A model generated the notes under the pieces. That model was given only the letters and a program-made list of their open reading frames with translations, made no database searches and was not told the origin of the DNA. A DNA stretch of 41,773 bases from a virus, in the IMG/VR virus record IMGVR_UViG_3300024280_000006, positions 1 through 41,773 of that record; one strand, given 5' to 3'. Below are positions 8,286-13,973 of the stretch, piece after piece. The position numbers and the translations under genes were made by a program. Position 1 is the first letter of the stretch. Each line of letters opens with the position of its first letter.

Positions 8286-8292
8286 GCCGGGA

Positions 8293-8322
8293 ATGGTAGC
8301 ACTCCTTTGGGGACCGTGTAAA
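8293..8322 (-). promoter_or_regulatory. Candidate promoter of the late operon
   Basis: On the minus strand TTTACA (8322-8317), an 18-bp spacer, then TACCAT (8298-8293) with the extended TGC. It shares the TGCTAC core with the elements at 3245 and 6723. Predicted transcription would start within a base or two of the ATG at 8285, giving a nearly leaderless message. This is a sequence match only. Confidence 0.4.
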
Positions 8323-8359
8323 GTGGCTTTTGCATTTTCTACTGTTTGGGGTAACGCCT

Positions 8360-8452
8360 ATGATCGATATGGACGCCATTTACGACGACACCTATTGGGC
8401 CTGCCTGATGTGGTGGCCCTTTGTTGACAACCTACATGCCTGGGAGTGGTGA
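8360..8452 (+). CDS. Tryptophan-rich 30-residue mini-protein or leader peptide
   Basis: An ATG at 8360 opens a 30-residue frame, MIDMDAIYDDTYWAC followed by LMWWPFVDNLHAWEW, with five Trp, and ends TGA at 8450-8452. The last A of the stop is the first A of the next gene's ATG, the classic TGATG arrangement for coupled translation. The upstream GGGGTAACGCC is a weak ribosome binding site. It is the first frame of the short plus-strand cluster, divergent from the late operon. It could be a small membrane-active protein or a leader that sets translation of the following gene; no homologue was recognised. Confidence 0.4.
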   Translation: MIDMDAIYDDTYWACLMWWPFVDNLHAWEW

Positions 8453-8733
8453 TGTACGCTTGGCTCAACAATCTCTACCAGCAGTGGCTATTCTTTTTCT
8501 ACCTGTTCAAGCCGATAATTCGCCTGAGTATGGGGCGCCTGCATGTGTGGCGCGACACTCCAACCTGGGTGGTGGAATGGGTGGCCACCCTTGACGTTGA
8601 TGCGCTGCCCAATGTGCGCGAATTTGACCTCAAGGCGATCTACACCGCCAGTGAAGAGCTGAATTTGCGACTTGAGCGTCGATTGAAGGAAATTCAAGAT
8701 GAAATTGCGAGAGAAACCGAAAAACGTGGCTAA
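8452..8733 (+). CDS. Small protein with hydrophobic N-terminus and coiled-coil C-terminus, unknown
   Basis: 93 residues starting MYAWLNNLYQQWLFFFYLF; GTG codons six and three bases upstream could also serve. Residues about 10-28 form a strongly hydrophobic aromatic stretch that could insert in a membrane. The last third (LNLRLERRLKEIQDEIA) is a charged coiled coil. It is coupled by TGATG to the 30-residue frame and overlaps the next gene by 35 bp. As a divergently transcribed, probably early gene it may act on the host membrane; that is inference and no family was recognised. Confidence 0.55.
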   Translation: MYAWLNNLYQQWLFFFYLFKPIIRLSMGRLHVWRDTPTWVVEWVATLDVDALPNVREFDLKAIYTASEELNLRLERRLKEIQDEIARETEKRG

Positions 8734-9058
8734 GAAGCCCCCCGTGTGGAAGTGGCGGGGGCAGCACGGGCGGCATTTCCGCGTGAAAGAGATGGCCACA
8801 GCACACCTGTTCAACACGATTTTGATGATTTGGAATCACACGATGCCGGAAAGTGCCCGATTTCCGCCTTTTCGTCAGTATCAACTCGGTGATTTCTACA
8901 CGAAAGCGTACCTAGTGACCGCCGTGCAGAACATGGCCACCGAATTGGTGACTCGCGACGATGTGACTGCCCGGCAGCGCCAAATTCTGGGGCAGATGAT
9001 GGCTTGGTTGGAGACCAATCAGGTGGAAATGGAAGCTGTGATGCAGATTGGAGAGTGA
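8699..9058 (+). CDS. Hypothetical early protein, basic N-terminus
   Basis: 119 residues starting MKLREKPKNVAKKPPVWKW, with AAGGAAATTCAAG in front of the ATG at 8699. The first ~30 residues are very basic and the rest is helical (DFYTKAYLVTAVQNMATEL, RQRQILGQMMAWLETNQV). Sandwiched between two other small genes with overlap upstream and a one-base gap downstream, it belongs to a compact operon. No enzymatic motif is visible. A nucleic-acid-binding role is conceivable from the basic segment but not shown. Confidence 0.55.
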   Translation: MKLREKPKNVAKKPPVWKWRGQHGRHFRVKEMATAHLFNTILMIWNHTMPESARFPPFRQYQLGDFYTKAYLVTAVQNMATELVTRDDVTARQRQILGQMMAWLETNQVEMEAVMQIGE

Positions 9059-9059
9059 A

Positions 9060-9371
9060 ATGCTGAAAACTGAGCAAATTCGCATGAGGTTGGCCTTGGT
9101 GGACGCTCAACAAGAGGCTGTGCGCCGCGTTGAAAAGGCTCTGGCGGCGTTGAAGCTGGAGGCTGGGCAGACTGAGATCTACGTCACCGTGAATGGGGTG
9201 CAGTTTCAGTTGACAAGACTGGACCGAGACACAGGGTGGTATCCCCAAGTGCGGAAAAACATGTTGGAAATTCACGCTTTGGCTGTGCAGATGACCGAGG
9301 CGCAACTGGCAGCAGAAAAGAGCAAGCTGGAGGGGCTTGAATTCGCAGTGAAACAGCTTGTGAAGGAGTGA
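9060..9371 (+). CDS. Hypothetical coiled-coil protein
   Basis: 103 residues starting MLKTEQIRMRLALVDAQQ; the ATG at 9060 follows GGAGAGTGAA, and a TTG at 9048 is a possible earlier start. Two helical, Glu/Gln/Ala-rich segments (residues about 1-35 and 75-100) flank a short beta-like stretch (EIYVTVNGVQFQLTRL). It is the last gene of the plus-strand cluster, and its stop codon sits at the start of a three-copy 21-bp repeat. Function unknown. Confidence 0.55.
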   Translation: MLKTEQIRMRLALVDAQQEAVRRVEKALAALKLEAGQTEIYVTVNGVQFQLTRLDRDTGWYPQVRKNMLEIHALAVQMTEAQLAAEKSKLEGLEFAVKQLVKE

Positions 9372-9432
9372 TATCTAAGGGCGTAGGGTAGATGTCTAAG
9401 GACATAGTACAGATATCTAAGGTCAAGATTCG
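9370..9432. repeat. Three 21-bp iterons (GATRTCTAAGG core)
   Basis: The core GATATCTAAGG, GATGTCTAAGG, GATATCTAAGG starts at 9370, 9391 and 9412, exactly 21 bp apart, which is two helical turns. Copies on the same face of the DNA are typical of protein-binding iterons at operators or origins. The array begins at the last codons of the gene ending at 9371. No protein that would bind it is identified. Confidence 0.6.
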
Positions 9433-9748
9433 GGGGATTTTGTGCGTGTACCTCCCCTGGAGCTTGTGCTTGTGATTGAACGCGCCCCTCCCCCCGGCCT
9501 TCGCGATAGTCTGGGACTATCAGTGCCCGACATCTGATAGCGAATGCCTATGTCGACGTCTGATAGTCCAGGACTATCGATCTCTGACATCTGATAGTCG
9601 TTCGCTATCGTCTGTCACTGTTGCTTTATCACCACGCTGCCTGGGTGCATGGGGTTGGGGGTGCAAATGGCAAAGCCCCACGCGGGGGCCTGGGCGGGGC
9701 GTGGCTGCGTGCGCAGGGGTGGGGTAAGGGGTAGCCCTGGGCAGGCAG
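9433..9748. other. Non-coding segment with palindromic repeats and a G-rich stretch
   Basis: No convincing gene is seen. 9505-9609 holds the GATAG-N7-CTATC repeats listed separately. 9640-9735 is G-rich on the plus strand, with runs of four to five G and a short hairpin (GCCCC ACGC GGGGGC, near 9672). Open frames here are either the reverse of repeats or lack ribosome binding sites. The segment lies between a plus-strand cluster and the terminator of a minus-strand gene. Confidence 0.5.
9505..9609. repeat. Array 1 of a 17-bp palindromic element, GATAG-N7-CTATC (four copies)
   Basis: Copies at 9505-9521 (GATAGTCTGGGACTATC), 9536-9552 (degenerate right arm), 9562-9578 (GATAGTCCAGGACTATC) and 9593-9609 (GATAGTCGTTCGCTATC). 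Start-to-start distances are 31, 26 and 31 bp. Three of the four are preceded by a GAC(A/G)TCT box. The same element forms a second array at 10393-10488, on the other side of the small gene 9862-10251. This pattern suggests a dimeric DNA-binding protein acting at operators, a centromere-like site or an origin. Confidence 0.7.
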
Positions 9749-9774
9749 CAAAAAAGCCCGCACGGGGCGGGCTT
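9749..9774 (-). terminator. Intrinsic terminator of the minus-strand gene 9862-10251
   Basis: On the minus strand the stem AAGCCCGC / GCGGGCTT (8 bp, 5-base loop) is followed by a run of T (complement of the A run at 9750-9755). It lies about 90 bp after the stop codon of the gene ending at 9862. There is no T run on the plus strand, so it should act in the minus direction only. Confidence 0.75.
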
Positions 9775-9835
9775 GGGGTTAGGGGCGCACGGCGCGTAGT
9801 GGCTTACGGTGCGTGGCCTTGCGGGCAAGCGCAAG

Positions 9836-9855
9836 GCGCACCCATATGGGTGCGC
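9836..9855. promoter_or_regulatory. Perfect 20-bp palindrome just downstream of a stop codon
   Basis: GCGCACCCATATGGGTGCGC is a perfect dyad without a loop, six bases beyond the stop of the minus-strand gene 9862-10251. It lacks a T run. It could be a protein-binding site, or on RNA a tight hairpin protecting the 3' end. Nothing in the sequence decides between these. Confidence 0.45.
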
Positions 9856-9861
9856 TGCGCA

Positions 9862-10251
9862 TTACGCTGCTTGCAGGTAGCCACGGCGCACGCAGTAGCC
9901 CAAAAATGCCACGGGCACGCCTTGCGGGTTGGTTTGGCTAACCAGCAGGGGCGCCACCTGGGCGGGGCCCTTTTGGCAAGCCGTGGCAATTTGCTGCCAC
10001 CACGCCACATTGTGGGGGGCCTTGGTGCGGTACACCTTGCCGGGCACCAGTGCCACGGTGGTAAACACCAAGCCACCGCGCACGGCCACAGCGGGGGCGG
10101 GGGTTGCGGCTTGGGGGGCTGCCACGGGGGCGGGGGTTGCGGCTTGGGGGGCTGCCACGGGGGCGGGGGCTTGCTTTTGCTTGCCTGCACGCTTGGCAGC
10201 GGGTGCGGGCTTGGTGGCAGCGGCTTGGGTGGTGGTGGTTTGCTTGGACAT
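9862..10251 (-). CDS. Small Ala/Pro-linker protein lying between two palindrome arrays, unknown
   Basis: 129 residues starting MSKQTTTTQAAATKPAPAA. AAAGGTAACGCACC precedes the ATG at 10251. The N-terminal half is a basic Ala/Pro/Lys/Gln linker with two perfect copies of PAPVAAPQAAT, encoded by a 33-bp tandem repeat. The C-terminal half (about residues 60-129: GLVFTTVALVPGKVYRTKA, WWQQIATACQKGP, VAFLGYCVRRGYLQ) looks like a compact folded domain. The layout, a disordered basic arm plus a small domain flanked by arrays of one palindrome, makes it a candidate for the protein that binds the arrays, but this is inference. It is monocistronic, with its own terminator. Confidence 0.6.
   Translation of the reverse strand: MSKQTTTTQAAATKPAPAAKRAGKQKQAPAPVAAPQAATPAPVAAPQAATPAPAVAVRGGLVFTTVALVPGKVYRTKAPHNVAWWQQIATACQKGPAQVAPLLVSQTNPQGVPVAFLGYCVRRGYLQAA
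10093..10169. repeat. 33-bp tandem repeat, two full copies plus 11 bp, with G-quadruplex potential
   Basis: 10093-10125 and 10126-10158 are identical, and 10159-10169 begins a third copy. On the plus strand each unit contains G5-C-G5 and G6 runs, so five or more G tracts lie within about 60 bases, the pattern of a G-quadruplex. In coding terms it gives the repeated APVAAPQAATP linker in the minus-strand gene. Copy number could vary by slippage. Confidence 0.85.
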
Positions 10252-10392
10252 GGTGCGTTACCTTTACATAGTGCGGGCCCAGGTGCCGGGGCCTTGCGGC
10301 GTGCCGTTTGTTTGCGGCATGGATGTATTACAACACAGAAAATTGTAACTGGCCAATTGGTTTTAACTATTGGAAAGCCACATGCGATAGCT

Positions 10393-10488
10393 GATAGCGA
10401 AAGACTATCAGCTTGCGACTTCCGATAGTCTGAGACTATCAATAGGTATTCGCTATCAGAAGTCGACGTCCGATAGCGAGAGACTATG
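10393..10488. repeat. Array 2 of the 17-bp palindromic element GATAG-N7-CTATC (four copies)
   Basis: Copies at 10393-10409 (GATAGCGAAAGACTATC), 10424-10440 (GATAGTCTGAGACTATC), 10441-10457 (AATAGGTATTCGCTATC, directly abutting) and 10472-10488 (GATAGCGAGAGACTATG). As in array 1 a GAC(T/G)TC(C/T) box precedes the copies. For the third copy the box is on the other strand, giving CTATC-AGAAGTC-GACGTCC-GATAG between copies three and four. Eight copies in total surround the gene 9862-10251. Confidence 0.7.
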
Positions 10489-10513
10489 ACCGGGGTCTGA
10501 CGTCGACATCATA

Positions 10514-10580
10514 CGCTCGAGGTCGGAGGGGTCGCGCTCGAGATCGGAGGACTCTGCATCGAGTTCAGCAGTCTGGTATC
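10514..10580. repeat. Degenerate 21-bp direct repeats with TCGAG core
   Basis: CGCTCGAGGTCGGAGG (10514-10529) and CGCTCGAGATCGGAGG (10535-10550) differ at one base and start 21 bp apart. Weaker copies follow with TCGAG at 10559 and TCGAA at 10579. The spacing equals that of the unrelated repeat at 9370-9432, suggesting helical phasing of binding sites. Confidence 0.6.
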
Positions 10581-10666
10581 GAAGCTCTCGGGTCGTAGTC
10601 CGCTGTCGAAGAACTTGTTGTGGCGGCTTCGTGGTCGGACGCGGGGCAAACCGAGCGCTTGGTGTC

Positions 10667-10714
10667 GCTCGGAGGCTCAAAATTTGAGCGGCTCGGAGGC
10701 TCAAATTTTGAGCG
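10667..10714. repeat. 24-bp tandem repeat, each unit holding a 15-bp palindrome
   Basis: Two adjacent 24-bp units (10667-10690 and 10691-10714) share GCTCGGAGGCTCAAA and TTTGAGCG and differ only at the centre of a palindrome: GCTCAAA-A-TTTGAGC in the first and GCTCAAA-T-TTTGAGC in the second. The two palindromes are exact reverse complements of each other. This is a likely site for a symmetric DNA-binding protein. Confidence 0.75.
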
Positions 10715-10767
10715 GGCAAACGGACGGGTCGGAGAGTGCGCTATCGGAGGGCGAGGGCGCGCATCGC

Positions 10768-10968
10768 AGGTTACAGGGTTACAGGTTACACCCTGTTTTG
10801 GGTTAGCCTATGCACACACATGCACATACATACATACATATAAGAATATTTATTAAAAGGTGTAACCTGTAACCTAAATGCCAAAAACCCCATACAAAAC
10901 AACCAGTTAACGCGGGTTACAGGTGCGGTTACACCCCCAGCAAAGTTACAGGCATCACCTGTAACCTG
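10768..10968. other. Candidate replication origin: TTACAGG iterons flanking an A+T-rich core
   Basis: Copies of GGTTACAGG or its inverse CCTGTAACC occur repeatedly: two to three direct copies around 10768-10790, two inverted around 10860-10875, further direct and partial copies at 10915-10934 and 10944-10952, and an inverted one at 10957-10966. Another copy lies just inside the primase gene near 11072. Between the first two groups lies an A+T-rich stretch with CATA repeats (about 10806-10858). Iterons beside an easily melted segment, next to the primase-helicase gene, are the usual build of an origin. This is inference; no initiator has been identified. Confidence 0.5.
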
Positions 10969-10986
10969 CCGCATTTTTAAGCACAT

Positions 10987-13074
10987 TTAAGCGCTGCCAC
11001 GGTGCTTCGCAATGTCGCTGCCGTTGGCATTGGCCCATTTTTGGTCCAGAGTCCAGTACCTGCCAAGCATACCTGTAACCTTAATCGGCTTGCCGCCACC
11101 CACCTGAATCACCCCCATGTTCTTAAGAACAAGTGACAGATTCACCACTTGGCCTTGCCGAATATCCTCTGCCCCTTCCCAATACATCGCGGCCAATTCC
11201 TTGGCCGTGAAGATGCGTCGTCCCACGAGAGGGAGGGGCAGCACGCTGTCAGGGTCCGCCATAAGATCCTTGACCCACAGCTCCATGGGAGTCCGCCCCG
11301 CGTCCTTCACCTGCTCCTTTTCACTGTTGTCGGGTGCCCAGCCAGTCGGGTCAAAGCCTGCGCAGTCGTAGTTGAGCAGATAGTCCATCAACGCTGCGGG
11401 GCCGTCACCGTCCACCCAGGCCGAATACGCCCGCCAGTAGTCGCTGTCCTTGCGGTAATCTACGCTATCGGAGACAGGTTCCCAGCGGACAACACACGCA
11501 CGCCGATCGTCATCATCCAACTTGATGCTGTCGTAGTAGTTACTCGTCGTGCAGAAGTTGGTGCAGTTGGTGATTGTGTATTCGGGCGCTCCCTTGCGGT
11601 TGACTGTGATGGTCTCACTGGTCACAATCAGCTTGATCTTCTGTGCAACCTTCTCCTTCAAGTTGCTATCCCGCGCCATCTTGAGCTCGTCAATGTGGAC
11701 AAACTGCTTGCCTGCGTAGATGCTGTTGAAGTCACTCTCCAGCCTGTCCTGCCCAATCAGCACAGCGTTGGCAGCGCCGTAGATCCGCATCATGGGGGCC
11801 AGTAGGCGCCCTTTACCTGTCCCACTCGGCCCGAAGATGTGTAGGTAGGTATTCAGCTTTGCGCCTGGATTCTGCAGCGGCCATGCCAGCCAGCAGGTGA
11901 TGTAATGGCGCAACCGTTCGTCCTTGACGTTGTTGGCCAGCAAGTCCAGCCACGGGGTCACGTCGCCCTTACGCGCTTCCAGGCCCATGCCCCGCCACAA
12001 GTTGAGCGCTCCATCCACAATTTGGTCTTGCCCAGGCATGTATTCCAGCCGTTCGACCTCGGTGCGCTTGGGGTCTACCATCCACAGGGTGGGCACGTTC
12101 ACCTGCTTGACCTTCTCGTCCTCCTCCACTGTGACGGTGAAGGGTGCATAGTTCACCTGTGTGAACTCTGCTTTGGTCATCAACGTGCCTGTGTCCATCT
12201 CTACGATGCGACTCATCGACCGTACAATCGCCACTCGCTTGTTGAGCTCGGCCTTCATCATGTCGATCTCGTTAATCGCCACGTCCAGGCGCGGTTGATT
12301 TACGAGGTAGTCGTAGGCCCAGTCCTCGCCCAGCTCCACCACAGCGTCGTCAAAGCCCCAATGGTCGCCAGTGCCGGGGTGCCGGGGCAGGAGGATGTGC
12401 TGTGCCCGCACACCACAGATGGTCCAGAGCTTGCTGGCCAATCCGCTAATGGCCTGCTGAACGTCCCAATTGTCTTCCGCATTGCTATCGAACACGATAA
12501 CTGGCTGCAACTTTTTCTGCTTCCAGGGCAGCCAGCGGAGCTCTTCCACCAGAGCAACGTCATTCTTCTTCGAGCTCCACCCAAAAACACCATTCAACCC
12601 GACGCTCCAGTAGCCCAATTTGGCCCCGTTCAACGCTTTGATGCATGACTCGTGGATGTAAACCGTGCTACCTTCCGGGATTGTGCTCCAGTTGAGGATC
12701 GGAGGCAGGTATGCGTGCGGCGGCTGATTCGGCGGACAGGCCATTTTGCCGCGCTTCTTCTGCGTTAGGGCGGCAAAGCCCTTGGCCACGGGTCGAATTC
12801 CTGTCTCTACAAGGCGAGCAGACCACCAATCGATCTGCGTTCCGCGTGTGGTGTAGTGTGGAAAGACGATCGCTGCTCGGTCATCGCTGCTAGAACCACC
12901 GTAGAGCTGGTCGAATACGAACTCGGCGGTCGTAATTACGAGCCCACAAGAGTCAATTAGGTCTAGTCCGATGCCCCGCTGCTCTAGATACTGCTGTGCC
13001 AAGCGGAAGCCTGGAACGGCCACGGCACCCTGTGGCGCTGTGTGTTCAATGTGTGGAAAAGCAAGTTCAGCCAT
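10987..13074 (-). CDS. Primase-helicase (TOPRIM-like domain plus SF3/D5-type ATPase)
   Basis: 695 residues from the ATG at 13074 (MAELAFPHIEHTAPQGAV), chosen because GAGTGAGCAA precedes it; the open frame runs 49 codons further upstream without support. The N-terminal third has a TOPRIM/DUF3854-like pattern, VYIHESCIKALNGAKLGYW (acidic residue near 139) and VIVFDSNAEDNW (near 192). The C-terminal half has Walker A GPSGTGKGR (about 413-421), Walker B FVHIDEL (about 458) and NCTNFCTTSNYYDSIKLDD followed by DRRACVVRW, the SF3-type signature of DUF5906-like phage proteins. It should prime and unwind DNA at the fork. It is encoded opposite to the polymerase operon and next to the candidate origin. 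Confidence 0.75.
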   Translation of the reverse strand: MAELAFPHIEHTAPQGAVAVPGFRLAQQYLEQRGIGLDLIDSCGLVITTAEFVFDQLYGGSSSDDRAAIVFPHYTTRGTQIDWWSARLVETGIRPVAKGFAALTQKKRGKMACPPNQPPHAYLPPILNWSTIPEGSTVYIHESCIKALNGAKLGYWSVGLNGVFGWSSKKNDVALVEELRWLPWKQKKLQPVIVFDSNAEDNWDVQQAISGLASKLWTICGVRAQHILLPRHPGTGDHWGFDDAVVELGEDWAYDYLVNQPRLDVAINEIDMMKAELNKRVAIVRSMSRIVEMDTGTLMTKAEFTQVNYAPFTVTVEEDEKVKQVNVPTLWMVDPKRTEVERLEYMPGQDQIVDGALNLWRGMGLEARKGDVTPWLDLLANNVKDERLRHYITCWLAWPLQNPGAKLNTYLHIFGPSGTGKGRLLAPMMRIYGAANAVLIGQDRLESDFNSIYAGKQFVHIDELKMARDSNLKEKVAQKIKLIVTSETITVNRKGAPEYTITNCTNFCTTSNYYDSIKLDDDDRRACVVRWEPVSDSVDYRKDSDYWRAYSAWVDGDGPAALMDYLLNYDCAGFDPTGWAPDNSEKEQVKDAGRTPMELWVKDLMADPDSVLPLPLVGRRIFTAKELAAMYWEGAEDIRQGQVVNLSLVLKNMGVIQVGGGKPIKVTGMLGRYWTLDQKWANANGSDIAKHRGSA

Positions 13075-13090
13075 TTGCTCACTCTGTCTG

Positions 13091-13119
13091 TTGCGCGGGC
13101 ATTGCGCCTGCGCTATACT
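13091..13119 (+). promoter_or_regulatory. Strong sigma70-like promoter (TTGCGC-17-TATACT)
   Basis: -35 TTGCGC at 13091-13096, a 17-bp spacer, -10 TATACT at 13114-13119. It points right, away from the divergent primase gene. The first 165 bases downstream contain no gene but do contain a structured region ending in a terminator. The same TTGCGC -35 appears at 13301 and 22268. Confidence 0.7.
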
Positions 13120-13125
13120 GCAACC

Positions 13126-13291
13126 CGGCAGCCACGGCCCCGCCTGCGCACCAAGCGGGGCCCCCATGTTACAGCACATGGGCCAGGGCGCCAACGGGGG
13201 CAACAGCCGCTCACTCTCCACCCCCAGCTTGAACGATAGCCCCTACCGTGTGTTCTGTGAAGGACGAATCGGTAGGGGCATTTGTTCTTTT
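13126..13291 (+). ncRNA. Candidate small structured RNA (promoter-to-terminator unit)
   Basis: Between the promoter at 13091-13119 and the terminator ending near 13291 lie about 165 bases without a supported ORF. Predicted hairpins are GGCCCCGC/GCGGGGCC (13136-13143 with 13155-13162), CCCATG/CATGGG (13163-13168 with 13177-13182) and the terminator stem (13239-13279). A second promoter (13301) restarts transcription just after it, which is what one expects for a separate RNA unit. It may alternatively be a regulated leader of the early operon. No known RNA family was recognised. Confidence 0.45.
13239..13291 (+). terminator. Intrinsic terminator with 10-bp perfect stem
   Basis: GCCCCTACCG (13239-13248) pairs perfectly with CGGTAGGGGC (13270-13279) across a 21-base loop, followed by ATTTGTTCTTTT. 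It ends transcription started at 13091 just before the next promoter. The large loop is unusual and could hold a binding site. Confidence 0.7.
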
Positions 13292-13300
13292 ACAACACCC

Positions 13301-13328
13301 TTGCGCTCCTGTACCGACTGCCTAAAAT
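13301..13328 (+). promoter_or_regulatory. Promoter of the early operon (TTGCGC-16-TAAAAT)
   Basis: -35 TTGCGC at 13301-13306, a 16-bp spacer, -10 TAAAAT at 13323-13328, about 42 bp before the first ATG of the long plus-strand operon at 13377. It resembles the promoter at 13091 in its -35. Confidence 0.6.
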
Positions 13329-13376
13329 GGTTTTTGCTGCCACCTGGGCAGTGGTTCTAAGGTAACGGAGAGCGAT

Positions 13377-13703
13377 ATGAACACACCAATCCCCCCTGCG
13401 GCTGCGTGGCCGTTTGCTGTGCAACAGGTGCGCATGGTGCGCGTAAACAGCTACTTTCTGGCTGAACTGCAAGCACCCCCCAGCACACCCATGGATCCCA
13501 TTGAACAGTGGTTGCGCCTGGGCGCCGCCCGCCTGCCGGACCAGCCCACCGACGTGGAATACGTCAACATTCCGTGCACACCTAAGCAGGCACACGAAAT
13601 GCTGATGTTCATCCAGGAAGCTTGGGATTTTCCCAACTGCAACTGGATGGAGTTGGAGTTGCTGGCTGAAATCATCCCCGTGGCACACGAGTATCGCAAA
13701 TGA
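13377..13703 (+). CDS. Hypothetical early protein, first gene of the plus-strand operon
   Basis: 108 residues starting MNTPIPPAAAWPFAVQQV, preceded by AAGGTAACGGAGAGCGAT. It is acidic and helical toward the end (CTPKQAHEMLMFIQEAWDF, MELELLAEIIPVAHEY). As the first gene behind a good promoter it is expected to be made early, when phages subvert the host, but no family was recognised. Its stop overlaps the start of the next gene (ATGA). Confidence 0.6.
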   Translation: MNTPIPPAAAWPFAVQQVRMVRVNSYFLAELQAPPSTPMDPIEQWLRLGAARLPDQPTDVEYVNIPCTPKQAHEMLMFIQEAWDFPNCNWMELELLAEIIPVAHEYRK

Positions 13704-13924
13704 TCAAGCGCCTCAAGGAACAACCCCTGGTGCGCACCAACCGCGCAGGCATTCAAGTGGGTGCTGTGGTGTACTACGACACCGACTGGGAAGAATACCG
13801 CGTGGTGCCCACCGTCAACGGGTTTGAAGACACCAACAGCCGCAGCCACTACCACACTGACGACAAAGACGACGCCTACGGCACCGCAGCCAAGATGATC
13901 GTCCACGCCAGCAACCAAGGTTAA
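13700..13924 (+). CDS. Hypothetical small early protein
   Basis: 74 residues starting MIKRLKEQPLVRTNRAGIQ, overlapping the previous stop by ATGA. It contains a beta-like stretch (IQVGAVVYYDTDWEEYRVV) and a polar Asp/His/Lys-rich middle (SHYHTDDKDDAYG). It shows no catalytic motif or membrane segment. A stem-loop follows the stop codon (13931-13952). Confidence 0.5.
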   Translation: MIKRLKEQPLVRTNRAGIQVGAVVYYDTDWEEYRVVPTVNGFEDTNSRSHYHTDDKDDAYGTAAKMIVHASNQG

Positions 13925-13930
13925 GCCCAT

Positions 13931-13952
13931 GCCGAGCGGGCAGATGCTCGGC
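13931..13952 (+). terminator. Stem-loop between small early genes (weak terminator or processing site)
   Basis: GCCGAGC (13931-13937) and GCTCGGC (13946-13952) form a perfect 7-bp stem with an 8-base loop, followed by GTTCTAAGTT. It lacks a proper U run, so partial termination or mRNA stabilisation is more likely than full termination. Confidence 0.45.
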
Positions 13953-13973
13953 GTTCTAAGTTAGGAGATTGAG

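Larger units (their letters stand above)
10252..10986. other. 735-bp non-coding region with several repeat families, candidate origin region
   Basis: No plausible gene is present; frames here are mirrors of repeats. In order it holds the leader of the small minus-strand gene, array 2 of the GATAG-N7-CTATC element (10393-10488), a 21-bp-phased TCGAG array (10514-10580), a 24-bp tandem repeat (10667-10714), and TTACAGG iterons on both sides of an A+T-rich stretch (10768-10968). It ends at the stop codon of the primase-helicase gene. Confidence 0.6.

Noticed and set aside
9649-10428. Plus-strand frame of 259 codons, Gly/His-rich
   Set aside because: Opposite the small minus-strand gene; its low complexity comes from the 33-bp repeat and G-rich tracts.
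9505-10488. CRISPR array
   Set aside because: The repeats are only 17 bp, palindromic, unevenly spaced with no 30-bp unique spacers, and there are no cas genes; the Cas4-like nuclease belongs to the replication cassette.
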